A DNA stretch of 64,000 nucleotides from positions 129,001 to 193,000 of the forward strand of contig NC_065888.1 of assembly GCF_905147045.1 (NCBI RefSeq), written 5' to 3'. Positions 11,709 to 22,676 of this stretch are shown here, piece after piece. The notes beneath the pieces were generated by a model. The model saw only the letters and a list, made by a program, of their open reading frames with translations, did no database searches and was not told the DNA's origin. The DNA comes from Nymphalis io (taxonomy: Eukaryota; Arthropoda; Insecta; Lepidoptera; Nymphalidae). Made by a program: the position numbers and the translations under genes. The stretch's first letter is position 1; each line of letters starts with the position of its first letter.

Positions 11709-12475
11709 ATAATGCGCTAACCGTTAACAACGTTCCAATCGAACAGACAACTTGCGAAAAATATCTTGGTTTAAGAATAGACACTTATCTAAATTTCAAC
11801 AACCACATAGACCAATTTAAGCAAAAACTTTCCTCTTTAATTGATTCAGTAAAAAATATTTCTAGGTGTATATCTCAGAAACTACGCTATACTATTTATA
11901 ACTCCTTGGTCAAGTCACATCTGTTATATTTAAACGAAATATGGGGTAATGATGCTAAAACAAGATTAAAAGAACTTCAAAGGAAACAAAATAAAATAGT
12001 AAAAATACTTTTTGGATATCCCTCTGTAACACCTACAACAAAAATTTACAGGATTATGAACCTACGACAGCTTTATATATATAGCTCATGTATCTTAAAT
12101 ACGAAAAAATCATTAGTAAATCCATACATTCTGATTTGTCCTTTGTGAAGCATATAAGTAAGCGTAGCACCCGCCGACCTAGTTTACTAGTTCTCCCGAA
12201 AATTAGAACTAAGAATGCACGAAAATATATAACGTTTGAAGGAGTACAACTCTATAACAAATTACCCACTATAAAAAATGTAAGCTCAATTAACGAGTTC
12301 AAGTATCGGCTCTCACGTTACATTTTGGAAAATTAATGCTGATGACATAAGAAACTTACTTTATATCTCGTTAGTTGAGTACCTACCTACATGGCGACCA
12401 TTATTTAACTTCATGTCATGTTGTTCACGTCTAAGTGACGTTCGTCTTTTTTGAGAATAAAGATTCTTTGAACTG
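11709..12475 (+). pseudogene. CR1-group-like LINE, ORF2 C-terminus and 3' end
   Basis: From about 11730 one frame reads TTCEKYLGLRIDTYLNFNNH, then QKLRYTIYNSLVKSHLLYLN and WGNDAKTRLKELQRKQNKIV. This is the thumb/connection region after the RT YLG motif in CR1-like LINEs. Near 12100 the frame shifts and continues as FEGVQLYNKLPTIKNVSSIN and FKYRLSRYILEN, ending with a stop at about 12334. About 130 bp of 3' UTR follow, ending in GAATAAAGATTCTTTGAAC. Upstream RT motifs are absent, so it is a 5'-truncated, frameshifted copy. It may belong to the CR1, Daphne or Kiri groups; the group is not resolved. Confidence 0.7.
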
Positions 12476-12827
12476 ATATATCAAAATATAGATAAACGCG
12501 TAAATGCGTTTTTCCAGCGAAAACAGAAAAAAAGGCGGTCATGTCAGTTAAACTTTAAGCCATTGCCTGTCAAGAACGAGGAAAAGAAACTTAGCAGCCA
12601 CCTTTTCTTCGCTTGTACGTATAGTATACTCTTTAAATATTATTCTGTCTCGTGTTGTACTTTTGTACAACACGGTATGCTTTCCTTACATTGTGACGTA
12701 CTCGTAAGATTTGGCTTACACTCATACATCCTGGGAAGAAACGTCTCCAGCTTTAATATAATATTAAATTGAATGTTCAATAAAAGTAAATACCCTCTGT
12801 AAGACGACCCTACCCTCTGTTTGACGA
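12476..12827. other. interval with a short imperfect direct repeat
   Basis: Just before the next SINE, TACCCTCTGT followed by a variable pair and GACGA occurs twice (about 12791 and 12811). Otherwise nothing recognised. Confidence 0.4.
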
Positions 12828-13085
12828 GCCGGTTGGCGTGGTTGGTAGAACACTTGCCTTTCACGCCGAAGGTTGTTGGTTCGATTCCCACCCAGGACAG
12901 ACATTTGTGTGCATGAACATGTCTGTTTGTCCTGAGTCTGGGTGTAATTATCTATATAAGTATGTATTTACAAAAAGAAAAGTAGTATATGTAGTATATC
13001 AGTTGTCTGGTTTCCATAGCACAAGCTTTGTACAAGCTTAATTTGGGATCAGATGGCCGTGTGTGAAAAATGTCCCAGGATATTA
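12828..13085 (+). repeat. tRNA-derived SINE, family S2
   Basis: The head is tRNA-like: an A-box-like TGGCGTGGTTGGTAGAA and a B-box-like GGTTCGATTCC at the right spacing, as for RNA polymerase III internal promoters. The body continues through GACAGACATTTGTGTGCATG and a GTCCTGAGTCTGGGTGTAAT segment to TGTCCCAGGATATT. It looks little diverged. A clear target-site duplication was not found. It is a SINE and not a tRNA gene because acceptor-stem pairing is absent. Confidence 0.75.
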
Positions 13086-13419
13086 GGATATTATCTGTAA
13101 GTCACCAGACTTATCCCGAAATCGTGTACCATAAAATATGCCAGTGACACTAATCGACAATAAGCAATGTTGAACAAATAATACAAGTCAAAAAGAAGGA
13201 CGTAATTAGTTAGTAAACGTTGATTACTTTTATAATTCAGCAATGTTTATTTTTGACGAGAGCTCCGAATATTTACTTATGACTGAAAATGGTGGCATTA
13301 TTTTTTCATTGGTTATTTATATGAGTATTAAAAGAGTAATCAATGTTATATAAAAGTAAATAATACAGTAAAGTAACAATTATAAAATACATGTAATGCT
13401 CGTTGTATTTAAGTTCGGC
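13086..13419. other. AT-rich interval, nothing recognised
   Basis: No gene or repeat identified. Confidence 0.45.
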
Positions 13420-13770
13420 GACATCCGAGTTGAGTTAAAATCAACAAGCAATCGCCATGTTTACAAATACAGAGCAAATGCAGCGATCGAGATTATGATA
13501 ATGTTGCATTGCTAGTTCGCCGTAGAGTAGCATAGCGCAGCGTAGTGTAGCGTAACACAATTATATTGTATCGCAACGAGTTGATCCACTTGAATTCAAT
13601 TTCGTGTATTACATTTACAGCCCGGAGCCAACGCAATCGTATTGACCGGTGTCGCTGAATGGTGTCGCTGAATGGTGTCGCGCTGTGAGATTAACACTCA
13701 ATCGGTTGAATATTAGATTCAATCAAGTTTTAAATATGTAACAATCGTAGTAACTGACATTTTGTTTTAG
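13420..13770 (+). promoter_or_regulatory. CpG-richer unique segment upstream of a candidate exon
   Basis: CpG content rises against the AT-rich background. There is a short tandem array: GGTGTCGCTGAAT occurs twice plus a partial third unit at 13648-13681. A polypyrimidine-AG (TTTTGTTTTAG) ends at about 13770, just before the ATG at 13787. Together these could be a promoter, leader and acceptor, but each alone is weak. Confidence 0.25.
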
Positions 13771-13786
13771 ATCACACAACGAAAAA

Positions 13787-13999
13787 ATGACATCTAAATG
13801 TTATATGTATCTTATCGCGATCGTGAGCTTACTTTTATTATTAATGAGAACAAGCCAAACCGCTAATCTGATGGTTAATGACTGTTTCCGCTTACGGATA
13901 TTGGAATTTGCGAAAACATTTCATTATATATTATTGTGTATTATTAGTCACTGCCTCGTTGATCTAGTCAAGCTGAAGATCCCGACGTTCTGGGTTTAA
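13787..13999 (+). CDS. candidate short secreted-protein exon, doubtful
   Basis: The ATG sits in an A-rich context (CGAAAAAATGA) 16 bp after an acceptor-like AG. The first ~26 residues look like a signal peptide: a short polar start, then IAIVSLLLLLM, then RTSQTA. The rest of the 70-codon frame is not recognisable, and from about 13947 it runs into a tRNA-headed SINE, so the true exon, if real, must end earlier. GATG|GTTAAT near 13872 is one weak donor. No family match. It may be chance. Confidence 0.2.
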   Translation: MTSKCYMYLIAIVSLLLLLMRTSQTANLMVNDCFRLRILEFAKTFHYILLCIISHCLVDLVKLKIPTFWV

Positions 14000-14028
14000 T
14001 CTTGTATATCTTGTAATGCAGGCCTATT
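13947..14028 (+). repeat. SINE family S3, tRNA-like head (interrupted copy)
   Basis: CTGCCTCGTTGATCTAGTCA and GATCCCGACGTTCTGGGTTT are the A-box and B-box parts of SINE S3, compared with the minus-strand copy at 41795-42033. The copy breaks here and resumes at 14394. Confidence 0.6.
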
Positions 14029-14029
14029 T

Positions 14030-14290
14030 TCATTTTTATAGTATTTGGTAGGTATACTGGCTAGTGGGCCACCTGATAGTGTGGGGTTACCACCACTCAT
14101 AGACATTGATATTGTTTCTCATATTGACCATCCATTACATTGCCAATGTGCCACCAACCTTGGGAACTAAGATGTTATGTAACTTGTGCTCATTCGCCCA
14201 TCAAACCGAAGCACAACAATACTAAGTATTGCTGTTTGGCGGTGTAATGTACGATGTGTACATACCCAGACCGGCTTGCATAAAGCCCAA
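14030..14290 (-). repeat. dispersed repeat R, inserted in SINE S3
   Basis: Minus-strand copy of the repeat at 19098-19388. GCCACCTGATAG corresponds to its 3' CATCAGGTGGC, followed by the GCCACCAACCTTGGGAACTA and GAAGCACAACAATACTAAGT segments. It ends in ACCGGCTTGCATAAAGCCC, matching that copy's start in reverse. Confidence 0.7.
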
Positions 14291-14310
14291 TAACACCAAA
14301 TTATACCTAT

Positions 14311-14393
14311 GCGTTTGGACTCTACTACCACTTACTATCAGGTGGAGTAGAGTTATTTTCCCTCCCGGAAATATAAAAAAAAATACAATTCTG
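14311..14393 (+). repeat. 3' tail of the A/B/C LINE family
   Basis: GCGTTTGGACTCTACTACCA runs through the conserved stem-loop (14318-14354) to CCCTCCCGGAAATATAAAAA and an A-rich end. There is no coding part; it is a strongly 5'-truncated insertion. Confidence 0.8.
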
Positions 14394-14510
14394 TCAAGAA
14401 ATTCTAAATAGCAGCACGAAGTTAGGAAGTTTACTGCGACTCACCCCCGTATCGCGCAAAGCAAATAAATCGGTCAGTCCTATGTCTTTTCAATCTCCGG
14501 TCGTATTGGT
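14394..14510 (+). repeat. SINE family S3, distal part (interrupted copy)
   Basis: Continues the S3 body after the inserted repeats: TTCTGTCAAGAAATTCTAAA, AGCAGCACGAAGTTAGGAAG, and CAATCTCCGGTCGTATTGG. These are collinear with the minus-strand S3 at 41795-42033 (GCAGCACGAAGTCTGGAAGT and CCGGTCGTGTTGG on its strand). Confidence 0.6.
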
Positions 14511-14520
14511 TGGTTATTAA

Positions 14521-15668
14521 CTTTTTATTGTCAAGTAACAGGATTAAACTAAATGTAAAACGGACGACGGTTATAGGGTCTACAGGGCAGTCTTTAAACT
14601 ATTGGAGGCCCGGAGCACATTAAAATAATAGGGACCCCTATGACCGCGACATTGAAATATTTTTTTCGGTAATAAATATATTTTATCATTTAGTGATCTG
14701 GTAGGGGCTAGAAGTCCTATCGATGGCGTGGCTCTGAGCATGAACCCGCAGTGCTCAGTAAGAAAGAGGGGCCTGATAGTCTAGCAAAGTGAACCGGCAA
14801 GAAAATCATTACTTATTTTGTCTCTTAAATTGATTAAATAATTAACCATGTACAATAAAATTTATAAGTATACAAAAACACTAACTGCACCCTTTTTTAT
14901 GAATACTATATTATTGATGCTATAATATAGTCTTGTATTGGGTGAAATTAAAAAAAAAATTATTTTATATAAGACACGGTAATGAGCCAGTTTTGCATCT
15001 CAAACACCGCTAGAACGAGATTAGCAGTCGTTAGACCTCACGCACATAATTGTAAGTCACCGAACAAGTAAGTCTCAATGATTTATAATGTAAAGCTCTT
15101 TTACATAATAACATTAAACAGTTTTCAAAATTTAGCGCCGAAATTATCAACTCCGTAAACATCAGCCGTGACACGCGTCCAACTTTTACTTTCAAAATAC
15201 CTCTGAATAAAGCGAATTTTCAGTTTCAGCGATAAAACATGGCGTATATGTAAAGTTTCACGCGCGTCCAACCTAATCCCGACGCCCCACCCCGCGTCCC
15301 TTCCCCTGCTCGCACAAAAAGATAGGCTATCGCGGCATCGTCCCGAAAATTACGTCTCTTCATCACGCTTAGCAGTAAAACAACCGCGGCACGAATCACA
15401 TCTCTAACTCTTACGCACAAATTGAAATTCTCATGATCTCGTTATAGGATGTAGCGATAATCTCGTTTAGTTGCGAGATCTAGCATTTTAAGCGCTTTAT
15501 GCTTGTTTGTAATAATAAACTTATGTTTAATATTTTAACTCGTTATAGAAGCTGCCCGTAAAATAATTTCAACATATTAAACTATTTTATAATAAATAAT
15601 ATCACATTAAGTATATTTCTTATTAACAAAATATTTATTTATGAACATAAAAAATATAAATAAATAAA
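14521..15668. other. unique interval with a CpG-rich patch
   Basis: No gene. 15120-15430 is CpG-rich with CGCGTCCAAC twice (about 15175 and 15263); it could be regulatory. 14580-14790 contains an unrecognised, possibly old repeat. Confidence 0.35.
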
Positions 15669-15955
15669 GCCAAGATGGCATAATGTTTAGAACGCGTGAA
15701 TCTTAACCCATTATCGTGGGTTCAATCCCGGGCAAGAACCACTGATTTTCATGAGTTTAATTTGTTTTTATAACTTATCTCGTGAAGGAAAACATCGCGA
15801 GGAAACCTGTGTCTAATTTAACTGAAATTCTGACACATGTGTATTCCATCAAACCAATGCAATGAAACGGCGTGGTAGAATAAGCTCTAAACTTACTCCT
15901 CAAAAAAAAGTAGAGAAGGCCTTAGCCCAGCAGTCGGACATTCACAGTTAGTGTT
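15669..15955 (+). repeat. SINE S1, near full-length, diverged
   Basis: A tRNA-like head (GAACGCGTGAATCTTAACCC, then GTGGGTTCAATCCCGGGCAA as the B-box region) is followed by the S1 body and the GCCTTAGCCCAGCAGTCGGA end. Substitutions and short deletions mark it as older than the copies at 35430, 51275, 53250 and 58638. Confidence 0.8.
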
Positions 15956-16304
15956 CATAAAAAAACCTTTAACTATTTATATAGTAAAATAGGTGTTTAT
16001 ATTAAGGGAACTTCCGTTGACAACTAAAATAACACATTAACAATAACTATTGGCCGCCCATTGTTCGAATTTCAATTGCAATTCATTGTTAATAATAATG
16101 GGACTTAAAATGTCACTTGACACCGTATATAAGATACATTTTCAATTCTAATAAATTCCATTTCATTGTTGGCAAGGTAGAAAATTAACAGCATCTTGGA
16201 GAATTTTATATAATATCTATATAAAAATTTTCTTCGTCTTAATATTTTTATGCTAAAGTTGAAGAAATAATTTTACAGTTAAATTATTCTTAACTTAGAT
16301 AGCC
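15956..16304. other. AT-rich interval, nothing recognised
   Basis: No feature identified. Confidence 0.45.
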
Positions 16305-16440
16305 ACTGAGACCCTGGCCCTTTGGGCCAGAATGAAATGACGCGACGGTCAAGACCGTCGAAGAGGAGCAGCCCGGGTAGGGGGGGGCAACCCCGAGGCC
16401 CGTACCCAGACTGGCCTAGGCCAGCCAGGAGGACCGAACT
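16305..16440 (+). other. GC-rich island with three perfect hairpins
   Basis: Within about 110 bp there are three self-complementary units: CTGGCCC-TTT-GGGCCAG (16314-16330), CGACGGT-CAAG-ACCGTCG (16343-16360) and the palindrome CTGGCCTAGGCCAG (16411-16424). Between them lies a G8 run facing CCCC. Such density in AT-rich DNA suggests selection for RNA structure, as in a structured 5' UTR of a retroelement or a small RNA. No ORF is linked to it. A LINE 5' UTR fragment is my leading guess. Confidence 0.4.
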
Positions 16441-18459
16441 CTCTCTATTCTTGAAGGAAAGCTAAAATGTTATAGTGTGTTTATAAAATATAATTTGTTA
16501 AAATAGTGCAAAAAAGAAGGTTTTGTTTAGTGAAATAAGCAATGAGGCCCGTAGTTTTCAAATGTTATTCTATTCTTGGGTTTTTTTATAACTCGAGTTA
16601 AAGTTATACCAATCAAAAAAGAAACATTGGAATCGATTCAAAATCGGCGAAGCTGTCGAGTGACGTATACAAAATTACAACGGAAGATCTCCTTTAATTT
16701 GAAGTCGGATAAAAACCTACAATCAAACCGGCACTGAACGGGGTCTGTTCATAATAAAAAGCTTACTGAAAGCCCGGAAAGGTACAATGAAATCCTAAAA
16801 GAGAGAATGATCTGCCTTAACAAGGCTAAGCTAGAATATATATAGATATAGCGGTGCCTGTGTCTGATTTAGGAACAAAGGCGGGGTACACGTTATAATA
16901 GCCTCCTCCACAAAGTATTTAATCCTGCCGAAATGAAAAAACGTGGCTGTCACGGGACGAAATGAGAAATGGAGTATTCCGTCTCTGCTAGTGCGGACAC
17001 GTCGCTTTGGCGAATTTTATTATTTGATTTGCGTACGAATTTTTATGGTTGCTTTTAGTGAGATACTAACAACGAATTATACAATTTAAATATTTCAAAC
17101 ACGAATAACTATTTAGTGTATTTTCTAAACGGTCATGATATATATGAAAACTTCGTTCGATGATCTTAGATAGTTTTGCTTTGTGTTGTAGAATTATTGT
17201 GTTCGTGTTCCATATTAAATATGAACTTCCGTTTCATCCGTTTAAAACTCTTTGAACAGTTTGTAAGTATTAAAGTGTCAGATACTTTCACACGATGTGT
17301 GCCAAGTAAAATGTGTGAACGTTACAAACAAAATATTTTTACAGTTGAAGAAAAATTATGAAATCGAATTTATTAAAGATGAGTTGTCCTACAAAATATA
17401 AAGCAAACATGCTGTTATGTTTTGCCCAGAATGGCATATCGATTGATATTTTGAGCCGCGACCCTGAGCTGTCTCTGAAGTTAATTATCTCTCATACTCA
17501 GCCTCGTTTATTTACTTAAATGGAGATGCACGCCGACTCGATACATGCTGCCTGATGATCCATTCGTGGTTTTTATCTGCAATCCTAGAATTATCAAGCG
17601 TGCTCGCATCACTTAGTTTGGCGTGTATCCGAGCATCTCTTACCTCGATGATTCGTCCCTCTAGTAGCAGAGATATACATTATATTTTTATTTTTGCGAC
17701 ATTGTAACTATTACGTTCTTCATCAATTAGCAATAGAGCATTTATTGACAGCGTTGTTGCTTCGCTTAAATAAATATATGGCATAAAATATGCAGTTGTC
17801 AAGTTGGACGCCATGTTGTGTGTTAAGCGGATTGCCTCGAGTGTGGTGGCTTGCACCTGATCGGCTCGCTGACGATTCAACAGACAGAGAGCTACGCCTG
17901 GCGAGGCAACTTGATCCCGAGGGACCTTATACCCTTTCTTTCTTTCTTGGAACTTTTTCGGCACCGATTACTCCAAAGGGCAGATAAAAGGCTAATATAC
18001 TAAGTAACAGGTTAAAATAGCGTTTCGAGAAATATGTAACAAAGATCCAATACAGTCATGTTAAGCCCTTATTTAAAAATCTCAAATTATGAACGTTGCC
18101 ATGCATCTATATATACGAAGCAGCGTGTTTCGTAAAGATATTCAAAAACAATTACTTTGCGTCTAGTCAGAATATTGTATCATTTAATACGCGATGTCCA
18201 AACAAATTGTATATGCCACCGTGTAAAACTGCTCTCTGCTCAAAGAGCCTTCCAATATTAAAAATCTGCCTTATTTAATATATAAGAACAAAATTACATG
18301 ACTGGATGGTTGACAAATGTTTTTACACTGTAAAAGAATTCCTGCAATAAATATTTGACATTTATTTATCAATTTAATTATAAGTATTATTTAAATTAAG
18401 AATTATATTTATGTCTTGGTTTATAATTTAATGGCAAAATGTATATTGTGACATAATGA
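16441..18459. other. unique interval, no gene recognised
   Basis: Open frames at 17176-17361 (+) and 17680-17990 (both strands) are short and unrecognised. 17430-17690 and 17800-17960 are CpG-richer than the flanks. Confidence 0.35.
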
Positions 18460-18600
18460 AATGAAATGTAATGTAATTCCTTGTAATGTTTAATTTAAGT
18501 TAAAATATTTGTATGTCATAAATATAGTGACTAAACGTGTATATTATGTTTGAAGCAATAATAAGCATAAATGTTATTAATTCAATTCCATTTATTAAAA
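18460..18600 (+). repeat. dispersed repeat U
   Basis: TTTAAGTTAAAATATTTG, ATGTCATAAATATAGTGACT, GTGTATATTATGTTT and a closing AATTCAATTCCATTTATT are shared in the same order with the reverse complement of 58215-58375. AT-rich, non-coding and possibly a LINE 3' UTR. Confidence 0.65.
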
Positions 18601-19097
18601 TATGAATAAAATGTTAGTCCTCGGTGAAGTAAAGGCCGAGTTAAAGGACAATGACTTACTGTATATACCCTTATGTAAATAAGAGGCCGTTTGTCGGAAC
18701 GATCGAATGCACGGGGTATATGATACGTAACTTATAGGTATATAAGTTAGTCTAAGAACTTACATTACGGTGTATAATATGGTATTTACAATTTTACGAA
18801 AGTGAAGTGGAACTTCACACTTCCAAACAATATTAAGACGGTAGTAAAAAATAGTCAAAAGTGACTTGAAAATTCTAAATCCAAGTGCAAGATCTTGAGA
18901 TACTGCAACTGTATGTTGCTTACGTTAATTAAACTTGTGGCGGTCGATGAAAATAATTTGTATTCCTTTAAAAACAAAAGAAATTTCAGTCAGCCTAAAA
19001 AGCAAATAGCGGGTGTACATAACACATAATAGTGTTTACCGAAGGTAAGGCTTTGTGGCCCTGGCCATCCTGTGTGGGTCCTGAGTCACTTTAATAC
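18601..19097. other. AT-rich interval, nothing recognised
   Basis: No feature identified. Confidence 0.45.
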
Positions 19098-19388
19098 ACT
19101 GGTGGTAGGGCTTTGTGCAAGCTCGCCTGAGTAGGTTACCACCCACTAATCAGATATTTTACCGCAAAACAGCAGTACTTGGTGTTGTTGTGTTCCGGTT
19201 TGAAGGGTGAGTGAGCCAGTGTAATTACAGGCACAAGAGACATAAAATCTTAGGTCCCAAGGTTGGTGGCGCATTGGCTATGTAAGCGAAGGTTAACATT
19301 TCTTACAATGCCAATGTCTATGGGCGTCGGCGACCACTTGCCATCAGGTGGCCCATATGCTCGTACGCTTTCCTATTCTATAAAAAAA
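19098..19388 (+). repeat. dispersed repeat R, best copy
   Basis: About 290 bp, non-coding. It starts near CTGGTGGTAGGGCTTTGTGC, passes CCCAAGGTTGGTGGCGCATT and GCCAATGTCTATGGGCG, and ends with ACCACTTGCCATCAGGTGG (19333-19351), CCCATATGCTCGT and TATTCTATAAAAAAA. An A-rich 3' end and fixed orientation suggest retrotransposition by target-primed reverse transcription. The 3' stem-loop word is shared with the A/B/C LINE tail. No clear Pol III boxes or ORF. Confidence 0.75.
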
Positions 19389-19961
19389 GTCATACCATCA
19401 CACCGAAGTATTCTGTATAGATGTGTTTCATTTGTGTAGTGTATAAGTTACTACAATTGAAATCATGAAGAGGTGTGAGAAGTTGTCTATATTTCTCATT
19501 CGTTAGACTTTCTGAATTAAAAAAGAGATGCTCATATCCAATGTCTTGTAAAAGACATTTAAAAAAAAACAATTTTGAAAATTAATATTTTTTTTAATGA
19601 GGAGAACCGAATAGATTATTACCTCAAAAAAAGAGGTGAAACTTGCAAAAATAATAATTATAAATATCAGTTAATCGTCTAAGTTTCCGAGCTGTGATGC
19701 ATACAGTGGGGATTCTTCTTTCAAGATATGACAAACGTTTTAGAAACTTATAAATAACAACAAAGAAAGTAATAATAAAAATTGTTATAATTCAAAATTT
19801 TAATGAAAATATTGATAAAGAATAGAAACACGAATTTTTCCTAAAAATATGTTAAGTTCAGCACGCTAGAATCACACTTTGTATATAAATTCACTTGGTC
19901 GCTATTATTTCACAAAAGCAAATATCAGGTTTAATAAAAGTAACGTAACAGTAGATTGATG
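19389..19961. other. AT-rich interval, nothing recognised
   Basis: No feature identified. Confidence 0.45.
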
Positions 19962-20036
19962 TCCCACTGCTGGAACTCTTCCTATTCCAAGCTTCCTCTC
20001 CTACTAAGGAGAAGCTTTGAAGTATATTCTACAACT
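19962..20036 (-). repeat. SINE S1 3' fragment
   Basis: Minus-strand match to the S1 end: GTCCCACTGCTGG, then CTCCTACTAAGGAGAAG and GAAGTATATTCTAC. Degenerate. Confidence 0.55.
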
Positions 20037-21669
20037 CGCAATATTAGAAAGCTATATACTAACAAATAAATGCGTATTATGAAAACTGCCGATAGCTCAA
20101 TCTGACATTCCTAAAATATATCCTTGATAGACATAAACTTATTTACGACTTTTGATGTAGTAAAATGTTAAATTAATCAGTAGATATGTAGGCATTGCCC
20201 GGCTTAAATTATAAGCTTCATTTTTCACGGTATTTTCTCTATATAGTGGACTACCATTTAGCAAGTTGATGTATGCTTAAAAAAGGGTAGGGAAACGTAA
20301 ACAAAGAGTGGGTAATTAAGGGGGTATGCGGTCGTGACTAATGGAGGGCGTCCTGCCTGGTTAGATATCACTAGATGGCGACTTTGATATTTACAAACAT
20401 AACTTAATCATGGAATAGAAAAGCATATTCTTTTTTTTGTTAATTTTTATTCTAGTCTAGTAAATTAATTATTCTACTAAATACCTAATGCATTAAACTA
20501 GAGTGATATTTATGTTTGAATGAAGTCGATCTTACTATTTTATTTTAGAAACAACCCATCAATTCCTATAGCGGATAACAATTGAATTGGTATATAAAGT
20601 GAAGTTAAGAAGTGTTTTTATCCATTCAACTAAGATTGGAATTAAATTGAGTTATTAACGCTGAGTTACTAATGAGAGAATAGAGAAACTAACACTAAGG
20701 AATTGCAAGAAAGCAATACCGAATACACTTATTTTATACAACCAAAATTACGTAACAACGTTTTGGTTGTATTTATTTATTTCATATTTGTTGGCACAAA
20801 AATAAACACAGTTCATATTTTTAGTCCGCTAATTCGAGCTTACTCTTGACTATGACTCTGAAATTAAATCGATCATCGGTTGTAATTTTATAAACAAGTA
20901 CTGTTTGTAGTACACGGGAACTTATTTTATTTATATGATTTATTGCATACAAACAAAATAAATGGTCTTAGCACAACATATAACAATAGTTTGTCTTTGA
21001 AAAACATGATATCTGAATAAGTATAGGATATAATTAGATGCAGAGGAATAAGCTATCTTTTCGCTTCTGTCAACCTTCATTTGTTTTTTAAACGCCTCGA
21101 AAAGTTAAATTATGGAAATTACGGTCGCAGTGTAAGCAGAAGATCAGCAAAAAATCTATTAAGTAAACATTTTTGAAATTGAAGTCTCGCATATTTGAAT
21201 GAATGCAAAATAGAGTTGACCTTCCAAAAACTTTATCCATTTAACTTTGAAACGATTTGTGTGTGTTACCTGACGTTCGTCCGTCACTCGACGTAAGTCT
21301 GGAACTTACCTGAAAAAACAACATTGATATTTAAGACATTGTCCAAATAAAATAATTAAGGCATATTACGCAATACAAGATTATATAAAATAAAGATATA
21401 TATAATATATCATGTATAGTAAAATATCAGGATGGCTAGAAGAGGATTTATTTTTATAATCATTTGGTAGATTTTTTTATAACAGTGTGTGGTTGATATT
21501 AATCTGGCTTCGAAGCTGTAATTCTTTAATCTGTGTGCGCTGGCACGAACTTGGCAGCATTTTATTTGAAAACCGAACATGTTCGAAACTGTTACGGCAA
21601 GTCGTTAGTCTTCAAAACACAAACACATTATCCAAAGATTTATATGTAACGAAATCCATATAAAAAGCA
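20037..21669. other. AT-rich unique interval, nothing recognised
   Basis: No gene or repeat family supported. Confidence 0.45.
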
Positions 21670-21885
21670 TTAAAAATTCGATGCGCTGGCACCGCGCCAG
21701 TCCGCCCGCGCGCCGTTCTCACGATCGGACGATGCGTTCAGATACAAACAATTGTCGACTTATCCGTTGCGAGGTGATATACTGCTCGCGTCGAAGTTAA
21801 GTGAATTATGCATCTTAACGGGAATATTCGCCAGAATTACACCAAGTTTCCATCTCTGCAAAGACAATTCGTCATTCCTAGGGCA
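21670..21885 (+). promoter_or_regulatory. CpG-rich segment with a candidate first coding exon
   Basis: A CpG-rich stretch (21680-21795) leads to an ATG at 21808 that stays open for 25 codons (MHLNGNIRQNYTKFPSLQRQ...) up to a GC-type donor-like AGGGCAAGT near 21881. Insect promoters and leaders are often GC-richer than surrounding DNA. No homology, and GC donors are rare, so this is weak. Confidence 0.2.
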
Positions 21886-22255
21886 AGTGTTCGTTTTTAT
21901 AATAATATTTCTCGAAAGCTTTGCCGACTAATAATTTTAAACTCTATTTTAAGCCGTATTATTTCGATAAATAATTATGTAGATGAATTTATATGTGAAT
22001 TAACAATGATAAGTTCGTGTATACATATACAGATATGTTATTGGTTAATTTCTTATACCTATGTATGTCATTTAATGAAATTATACTATTACGTTTTTTT
22101 AAGTTTTTCCCGGTAGAATCTGCTTACGAACCGATGGTCAACTTCAAATTTTATTAATTCTTGTAAAATTACCATTCAAAACAGTTTACTTGCATAAGTA
22201 TCTGTCGATTTCTACATTATTCATATTAGTCATAGTAGTAGTAGATGTCGTGTGT
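21886..22255. other. AT-rich interval, nothing recognised
   Basis: No feature identified. Confidence 0.45.
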
Positions 22256-22450
22256 ACCACACACTCATCTACCGCCAAGCGGCTTAGTATTCTTGGCAGG
22301 ATGAGTGAGCCAGTGAAACTTCAGGTACAAAAGATATAATATCTTTGTTCCCAAGTTAGGTGGCGCATGGGTGATGTAAAGAATGGTTAATATTTCTAAC
22401 CACAGTGGTGACCACTTACCATGAGGTGGCCCATTTGCCATTTATAAGAA
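22256..22450 (+). repeat. dispersed repeat R, partial copy
   Basis: GAGTGAGCCAGTGAAACTTC, GTGGCGCATGGGTGATGTAA and ACCACTTACCATGAGGTGG (22411-22429) align in order with 19220-19351. It ends in CCCATTTGCC and an A-rich tail. Confidence 0.7.
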
Positions 22451-22514
22451 ATAAAAAGAACTAAGTAAAATAGTTGAGCCGGATTGCTCTAGTAGACAGA
22501 AATTGCAGATCCGA

Positions 22515-22676
22515 ATCAGAGAACGCGGTTACAAATCTGGCAAAGCACCACTGAGTACTCACGAGTATGTGCTTGTAAGTTAAAATGTGCACGTGTCGAT
22601 GATATACTGACACATATGTATATATCAGTGATATATGCGTTGGAATAGCGTGGTGGTATAAGCTCCAAGCGAGAGG
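22515..22676 (+). repeat. SINE S1, degenerate copy
   Basis: A B-box-like GGTTACAAATCTGGCAAAGC, then GCACCACTGAG, ATGTGCTT, and GCGTGGTGGTATAAGCTCCA at the end. Heavily diverged and internally shortened. Confidence 0.6.

Noticed and set aside
260..11770. Exact match GCGAAAAATATCTTGGT shared by the mariner relic (about 267) and the CR1-like LINE (about 11755)
   Set aside because: The reading frames encode different family motifs (KRKISW versus CEKYLGL); the match does not extend, so it is taken as chance.
13947..13999. tRNA-like sequence with A and B boxes (also 12828, 35430, 41990, 51275, 57500, 58900)
   Set aside because: Acceptor stems do not pair and each continues into a SINE body, so these are SINE heads and not functional tRNA genes.
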